Of a stretch of 64,000 bases of DNA, positions 59,775 through 64,000 are shown piece by piece. A program made the position numbers and the translations under genes. The stretch's first letter is position 1. Each line of letters starts with the position of its first letter. The notes under the pieces were generated by a model that saw only the letters and a program-made list of their open reading frames with translations, searched no databases and was not told where the DNA came from. Source of the DNA: CAZKJL01 sp964553135 (GTDB taxonomy: Bacteria > Patescibacteriota > Gracilibacteria > Peribacterales > Peribacteraceae); NCBI GenBank assembly GCA_964553135.1, contig CAZKJL010000001.1, forward strand, positions 806,001-870,000, written 5' to 3'.

Positions 59775-60534
59775 CGATGAGGACGACGACTCCGATGAGA
59801 AAGACGGGAATCGTAAGAAGTTGGCCTCTGCTGATACCGAAGCCGAGAATCAACGTGTAGCCGTAGGGCTGATCGCGGAAGATTTCGACGATGAAGCGGA
59901 GCAAGGCATAGAGACACAGGAAGATGCCGGTCGTTCTGCCCGCCGGCGCATGCGGAGACCGCACGAGATGCAGGTAACACATCGATGCGATGAACAGATC
60001 TTTGAAAATCGCATAGATTTGGGTGGGATGACGAAGTCCCTCGGCTCCCGGGAAACTCATGCCCCACGGAAGAGTCGTCATCGTTCCGTAGAGCTCTCCG
60101 TTGATGAGGTTGCCGAGCCTGCCGAATGCCAGGCCGAGCGCCGCGGGGACGACGAGAGCATCGATGAGGCGAAGAAAATTCACGTTCTTGCGATGACAGA
60201 AGACGAGCAGCGCAAGCGCGACGCCGATGAACCCGCCGTGCGACGACATTCCGCCTTCCCAGACGGCGAAGATTTTCATCGGATGCTCAAGGTAATACGT
60301 GCCGCCGTAGAACAGCACGAAGCCCAGACGACCGCCGAGGAGCACGCCGAGGAAGGTGGAGAAGACCATTTTTTCCTGATCACCGTCGCTGAGTTGCAAC
60401 CTGACGAGACGAAGCATCCTCGGAAGCAGCCACATGCCCACGATGAACGCCAGGGCGTACATCACGCCGTACCAATGCACGGCCAAGGGACCGAGGGTAA
60501 AGGCGATTTGCCGCGATGGAAACAGGGCGAACAT
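59740..60534 (-). CDS. lgt: Prolipoprotein diacylglyceryl transferase
   Basis: A 264-residue integral membrane enzyme that attaches diacylglycerol to the lipobox Cys of lipoproteins. Signatures are the WYGVMYALAFIVG start, GGMSSHGGFIG, GRLGNLINGELYG and RHPTQIYAI. It serves the lipoproteins seen at 3065 and 32612. The 3' end overlaps the convergent murE by 35 bases. TAGAAT lies 6 bases before the ATG. Confidence 0.95.
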   Translation of the reverse strand: MFALFPSRQIAFTLGPLAVHWYGVMYALAFIVGMWLLPRMLRLVRLQLSDGDQEKMVFSTFLGVLLGGRLGFVLFYGGTYYLEHPMKIFAVWEGGMSSHGGFIGVALALLVFCHRKNVNFLRLIDALVVPAALGLAFGRLGNLINGELYGTMTTLPWGMSFPGAEGLRHPTQIYAIFKDLFIASMCYLHLVRSPHAPAGRTTGIFLCLYALLRFIVEIFRDQPYGYTLILGFGISRGQLLTIPVFLIGVVVLIVTRRTSLSRAS

Positions 60535-60593
60535 GAGTTCATTCTACTCCTCAAAGACTTCCTCAAGCGACGCGAGTCCATTACCCTCCGTTC

Positions 60594-61628
60594 ATGCGCG
60601 TCCTGGGGATCGAAACATCATGCGACGAAACCTCCGCCGCCGTCGTGCGCGACGGACGATTCGTGGAAAGCTGCGTCATCGCCAGTTCCAAAAACGACTT
60701 CGGGGCCATGGGCGGGGTCATTCCCGAGGAAGCGGCGAGGAAACAACTGGAATCGATGCTGCCCGTCATCAAACTTGCACTTGAAAAAGCCAAGGCGAAG
60801 GAAACGGATATCGATTGCATCGCCGTGACGTACGGCCCCGGGCTCCTCGGCTCGCTCCTCGTGGGCACGACCGCTGCGCGTGTCCTGAGTTCCGTGTGGA
60901 AGGTACCGCTCATTCCCGTGCATCACACGCTCGGCCACCTCAGCTCCACGTGGCTTACGGATGAAAAGGTGGCCGATGAGCCGACGTTCCCCGTCATCAC
61001 GCTGTCCGTCTCCGGAGGCCACTCGGACGTGTGGTACCGCGAGTCGCACACCAAGGGTCGGCTACTCGGATCCGCCCGGGACGATGCCGCGGGCGAGGCG
61101 TTCGACAAAGGCGCCGTACTGCTCGGACTCGGTTACCCGGGGGGACCCGCGCTTTCGGCGCTCGCCGACGGCGGAGACGAAACAGCATATCCATTTCCGC
61201 GGCCGCTCCACGCCGACGGATCGCTTGATTTCAGCTTCTCGGGGCTGAAGACATCGCTCAAATATTTGCTGCGCGACCTCGGCGATGCATCAAAAGATGA
61301 AATGATTCGCAAGAACATTGCCGCCGGTTATCAGTACGCCATCTGCAGGCATCTGGCCGACCGTATCGGTGATGCGCTGGACCGCATGGAGAACATCAAC
61401 GAAATACACGTCGTCGGCGGCGTGGCCGCCAACAAGCGCCTGCGCTCGTTGCTCATCGAAACCCTCCCGAAGAACGTGACGCTGCGCTGGCCCTCGAAGA
61501 TCGTGTATTGCACCGACAACGCCGCAATGATCGCCTCCGCAGGCTTTTTTCTTTGCTCGGAACAGAAGACGCTCGGCACCTTCGCGACGTCGGCGACGTT
61601 GGAACACACGAAGGTCGTCGGTGATTAG
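60594..61628 (+). CDS. tsaD: tRNA N6-adenosine threonylcarbamoyltransferase
   Basis: A 344-residue TsaD (Gcp/Kae1) that makes t6A37 in ANN-decoding tRNAs. Motifs are LGIETSCDETSAAVV, YGPGLLGSLLVG, the metal-binding IPVHHTLGHLSS, LSVSGGHSDVW, DDAAGEAFDKGAVLLGLGYPGGP, GGVAANKRLR and YCTDNAAMIASAG. The usual SRxH segment after the first strand reads ARKQ, so one conserved His is replaced. The remaining metal ligands are present. The stop overlaps that of the small convergent peptide gene. Confidence 0.94.
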   Translation: MRVLGIETSCDETSAAVVRDGRFVESCVIASSKNDFGAMGGVIPEEAARKQLESMLPVIKLALEKAKAKETDIDCIAVTYGPGLLGSLLVGTTAARVLSSVWKVPLIPVHHTLGHLSSTWLTDEKVADEPTFPVITLSVSGGHSDVWYRESHTKGRLLGSARDDAAGEAFDKGAVLLGLGYPGGPALSALADGGDETAYPFPRPLHADGSLDFSFSGLKTSLKYLLRDLGDASKDEMIRKNIAAGYQYAICRHLADRIGDALDRMENINEIHVVGGVAANKRLRSLLIETLPKNVTLRWPSKIVYCTDNAAMIASAGFFLCSEQKTLGTFATSATLEHTKVVGD

Positions 61629-61723
61629 AACTGCATCGCGCTGAAGACCGGAAGCAACGCACCGAGAACGATGGCAATGACTCCGACGATGGCGATGACA
61701 CGAACGATGGATTGAGTTTTCAT
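61625..61723 (-). CDS. 32-residue hydrophobic peptide coupled to the PKD protein gene
   Basis: A one-helix membrane peptide: MKTQSIVRVIAIVGVIAIV then LGALLPVFSAMQF. Its ATG overlaps the TGA of the PKD-repeat gene (ATGA), the same coupling used by larger genes here, and it ends on the tsaD stop. These placements argue for a real gene despite its size. It could assist anchoring or assembly of the PKD protein. Confidence 0.6.
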   Translation of the reverse strand: MKTQSIVRVIAIVGVIAIVLGALLPVFSAMQF

Positions 61724-63768
61724 TCGGCAGTGACGGAAATGACGGATGATTTTGTGCTCTTCAGATTGTTCGCCGTGGTCGCGGTCAGCGTGACCGTATA
61801 TTCACCGGGCTGCAAGAAGACGTGTGTGGGACTCTGCATGTCGCTCTGCGCATTGTCACCGAAGTCCCACAGCCACGATGTGAAATCGCCCGTGGAACAT
61901 GCGCTGTCGAAGCGCACGCCGAGCGGTGCCTTGCCGTTCTTGCGACTGGGCAGGAAGCACGCATCGATGAGCGGTGCTCGAACGAGCAGCGTGCGCTTGC
62001 CGCTGAAGGACTGGCCCGCCGTGGTGCGCACGGTAAGCTCGATCACGTACGTGCCGGGCTGGTCGAATTGATGCTCGATGCGTGCACCGGAAAATTTGGT
62101 GCGGTCCTGGGACGACGAATCGCCGAAGTTCCACTCGAAGCCGGTAATCTCTTGCCCGGCAGGAACGAACGTGTCGGAAGCGTCGAACCTCACCAGTGCG
62201 GGGGCGATGGGCGCCTCGGGATCCATGGAGAACGATGCGAGCGACGACGGCGGCTTGGCATCGACGGTGATGCGCTTGCGGAAGACGTTCTGGTCGGGGT
62301 CGATGCCGATGAGGTCGATGTAGTATTTGCCCTGGTCGCGGTACACGGCGTGGAAACTCTTGTCCGTCGCCTCGGATTCCGTGGCACTGGGGGCGTCCCA
62401 GGAGAAGGTGATCAGCGGCTGAATGGTGTTGGGCGTGAGGTCGATGATGAGCGGCACTTCGCCTTCGATGGAGAAATCGCGGACCGGGGGCGAACCCGTG
62501 AAATTCAGGTCACGAATTTCGAGCGGGTTCGTGACACGGACGACTTTGCTCAGCTTTGCGATGGAACCGCTCTGGGACCGAACGGTTGCCGTGACGACCA
62601 TGGTACCCACGGATGAAAACACTTGTGCGACTCGCAGTCCCTCGGCGGTTTTGCCGTTGCCAAAATCCCATGCGGCGTTGGCCACGGGCTCCTTGGTTTT
62701 GATGGTGAACAGCACCCCGAACGGCGGCGGACCGAGGAGCGTCGTCGGCTCGGTCTCCAGCGTCACCGGGAACGGCTGCTCCGGAGGATTCACCACTTGC
62801 ACCGTGCGCTGCAGCGAGGACTGGGACTGGTTCGTGAGCGTCATCGATACCGCGACGTTCACGGAGCCGAGCTTGTGGTACGTGTAGGACACGGTGAGCT
62901 TGTCGCTCTCAAGGTCGACATTGCCGTCGCCATCGAAATCCCACTTTGCCTTCTGCAACTTGGGTACGGACGAATCCGCGGACTTGGGGAACATGTGTTC
63001 CAGCGAGAACGTCGCCGGTTCCTCGATGATGGGATAGAACGGCTGAACGCCGAAGCTGGCGCGCGGCACCACCAAGCGGTAAATCACCGATTTCACGGCG
63101 CCGCTCGTCATGGTGACGCGCGCGACGATGTTGTAGATACCTGCTTTCGTGGCGAGATAGGTGGACTGCGGATCGAACGTCTCCTGATCCATGACGCCGT
63201 CATTGTTGTAGTCCCATTCGAATTTGAGGGGCGTCAGCTTCTGGTCGGCGAAGTACTTGAGCGCCGTGTCCATGCCGAAGGTCACCGAAACCGGCGCGAT
63301 GAGCTCGGCCGAAGAGCGAGGGGAAACGACGTTGAGCCTGAGCTTCGGCGGAAGGTTGATGAGGAAAACGACGAGCAGGCTGACGATGACCGCGGGAGTC
63401 GTGAAGGCAATGAGACGAATGAGTGCCGTGAGACGAAGTCGCGGACGGTCCTTGAGTGCCGTGATGCGCAAGTACCCCATCACGCCGAAGACGACCGCGG
63501 TGATGAGACCGATGCCGTACACCACGGTGACGCCGCCCTTCAGCGTGGACAGACTTCCGTCGGCACGCGGAAACATGCTCATGAACACGACGCCGAGGAC
63601 GACATATATGGCTCCCACGGCCACGAACAGAGGTACCGTCAGGTTGAGTGCCGCACGTTGCGGTTTGGGCGGAGAAAGATCGGGAGTCGGTGAAGCAGTC
63701 TCGGGAGCACGCTCGGATGCAGGCGCAACGATGCCATCGACCGGTGTTGGTGTGCTCGGATCTTGCAT
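61720..63768 (-). CDS. PKD-repeat membrane-anchored surface protein
   Basis: A 682-residue protein. A Pro/Ala-rich cytoplasmic start (1-40) precedes three membrane helices (about 43-63, 78-98, 115-139), then an extracytoplasmic array of PKD/Ig-like domains. Hallmarks are FEWDYNNDGVMDQETF, KWDFDGDGNVDLES (Ca-binding-like loops), WDFGNGKTAEG, FEWNFGDSSSQD and WLWDFGDNAQSD. Such arrays mediate adhesion or spacing on cell surfaces. Function unproven. Confidence 0.8.
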   Translation of the reverse strand: MQDPSTPTPVDGIVAPASERAPETASPTPDLSPPKPQRAALNLTVPLFVAVGAIYVVLGVVFMSMFPRADGSLSTLKGGVTVVYGIGLITAVVFGVMGYLRITALKDRPRLRLTALIRLIAFTTPAVIVSLLVVFLINLPPKLRLNVVSPRSSAELIAPVSVTFGMDTALKYFADQKLTPLKFEWDYNNDGVMDQETFDPQSTYLATKAGIYNIVARVTMTSGAVKSVIYRLVVPRASFGVQPFYPIIEEPATFSLEHMFPKSADSSVPKLQKAKWDFDGDGNVDLESDKLTVSYTYHKLGSVNVAVSMTLTNQSQSSLQRTVQVVNPPEQPFPVTLETEPTTLLGPPPFGVLFTIKTKEPVANAAWDFGNGKTAEGLRVAQVFSSVGTMVVTATVRSQSGSIAKLSKVVRVTNPLEIRDLNFTGSPPVRDFSIEGEVPLIIDLTPNTIQPLITFSWDAPSATESEATDKSFHAVYRDQGKYYIDLIGIDPDQNVFRKRITVDAKPPSSLASFSMDPEAPIAPALVRFDASDTFVPAGQEITGFEWNFGDSSSQDRTKFSGARIEHQFDQPGTYVIELTVRTTAGQSFSGKRTLLVRAPLIDACFLPSRKNGKAPLGVRFDSACSTGDFTSWLWDFGDNAQSDMQSPTHVFLQPGEYTVTLTATTANNLKSTKSSVISVTAE

Positions 63769-63819
63769 GGGTGTTTCCCCGACAGTATCCCTGCAAGTCG
63801 GTGTGGGCGGAACTGGCGG

Positions 63820-64000
63820 CTAGAGCGAAAAGATGGCGAAGATACTGTCGAACGGAAGCGTCGCCGCGCTCCCCGTCGGACGACGAACGAGCGGCGCTCG
63901 ATTCTGATCGCTGAAGGCGGCATCGACTCTGAGTCGGACGGGACCCGAAACCGTGGGCAAACCTTCGATGACCCACTGCACGCGGCGCATGCTGAAATCG
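63820..64000 (-). CDS. C-terminal end of an unidentified protein (start beyond window)
   Basis: An open minus-strand frame enters from the right edge and ends with TAG at 63820-63822. The 59 visible residues are beta-like (RRVQWVIEGLPTVSGPVRLRV, FDSIFAIFSL). The next gene on this strand begins 51 bases later. Probably another surface or envelope protein, but this cannot be told from the fragment. Confidence 0.55.
   Translation of the reverse strand, partial: DFSMRRVQWVIEGLPTVSGPVRLRVDAAFSDQNRAPLVRRPTGSAATLPFDSIFAIFSL

Noticed and set aside
63200..63976. 258-codon minus-strand ORF at the right end
   Set aside because: Overlaps the PKD protein in another frame and lacks its domain features; the true partial gene at the edge is in the frame ending at 63820.

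Overview
The window looks like chromosome from a member of the candidate phyla radiation (Patescibacteria), most likely the Peribacteria/Peregrinibacteria side. This placement is an inference. It rests on giant Ser-rich cell-surface proteins with CGDG...CDDGN cysteine repeats, Ser-rich linkers in many secreted proteins, a stand-alone riboflavin kinase, compact overlapping genes, and the near absence of Shine-Dalgarno sequences. TGA works as a stop throughout (many ATGA stop/start overlaps), so a Gracilibacteria-type code is excluded.

Left part (1 to about 17.8 kb) has visibly lower G+C and other codon habits than the rest and reads as an accessory island. Positions 1-6400 hold a copper-handling cluster, all on the minus strand: CopA ATPase (cut by the window edge), a copper chaperone, CsoR with its operator, two DsbA-like thiol oxidoreductases, a three-domain HMA/UreH-like membrane/cupredoxin protein and a Met/His-rich secreted protein. 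Then come a tyrosine recombinase and an excisionase-like protein, and a 1,632-residue STAND-type NTPase with an N-terminal Cap4/DUF4297-like nuclease domain. This is an Avs-like candidate anti-phage protein, bracketed by imperfect 24-bp direct repeats. Two zinc-ribbon membrane proteins, a secreted thermonuclease, an Xre regulator with a perfect palindrome, and three poorly known genes complete the island.

Middle part (17.9-46.8 kb): a TMTC-like membrane protein with TPRs, type II NADH dehydrogenase-like protein, penicillin-binding protein 1C, an alpha-2-macroglobulin with intact thioester, a DsbA-like protein whose domain halves are in swapped order, an M29 aminopeptidase, surface lipoproteins, a SPOUT methyltransferase, PurQ with a C-terminal extension, Frr and PyrH. 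Next comes a surface-protein locus in which a protein O-mannosyltransferase gene lies between two Ser-rich cysteine-repeat proteins.

Right part (46.9-64 kb) is mostly housekeeping and envelope: pyruvate kinase, RsmH plus an FtsL-like protein, two family-4 glycosyltransferases, an L,D-transpeptidase-like protein, DedA, a P2-type cation ATPase, CutA, paired SMR transporters, riboflavin kinase, MurE, Lgt, TsaD and PKD-repeat surface proteins. Three tRNA genes are present (Arg-TCT, Ser-GCT, Ser-TGA). A recurring feature is a -10-like hexamer placed 6-9 bases before the start codon, which suggests that leaderless mRNAs are common.
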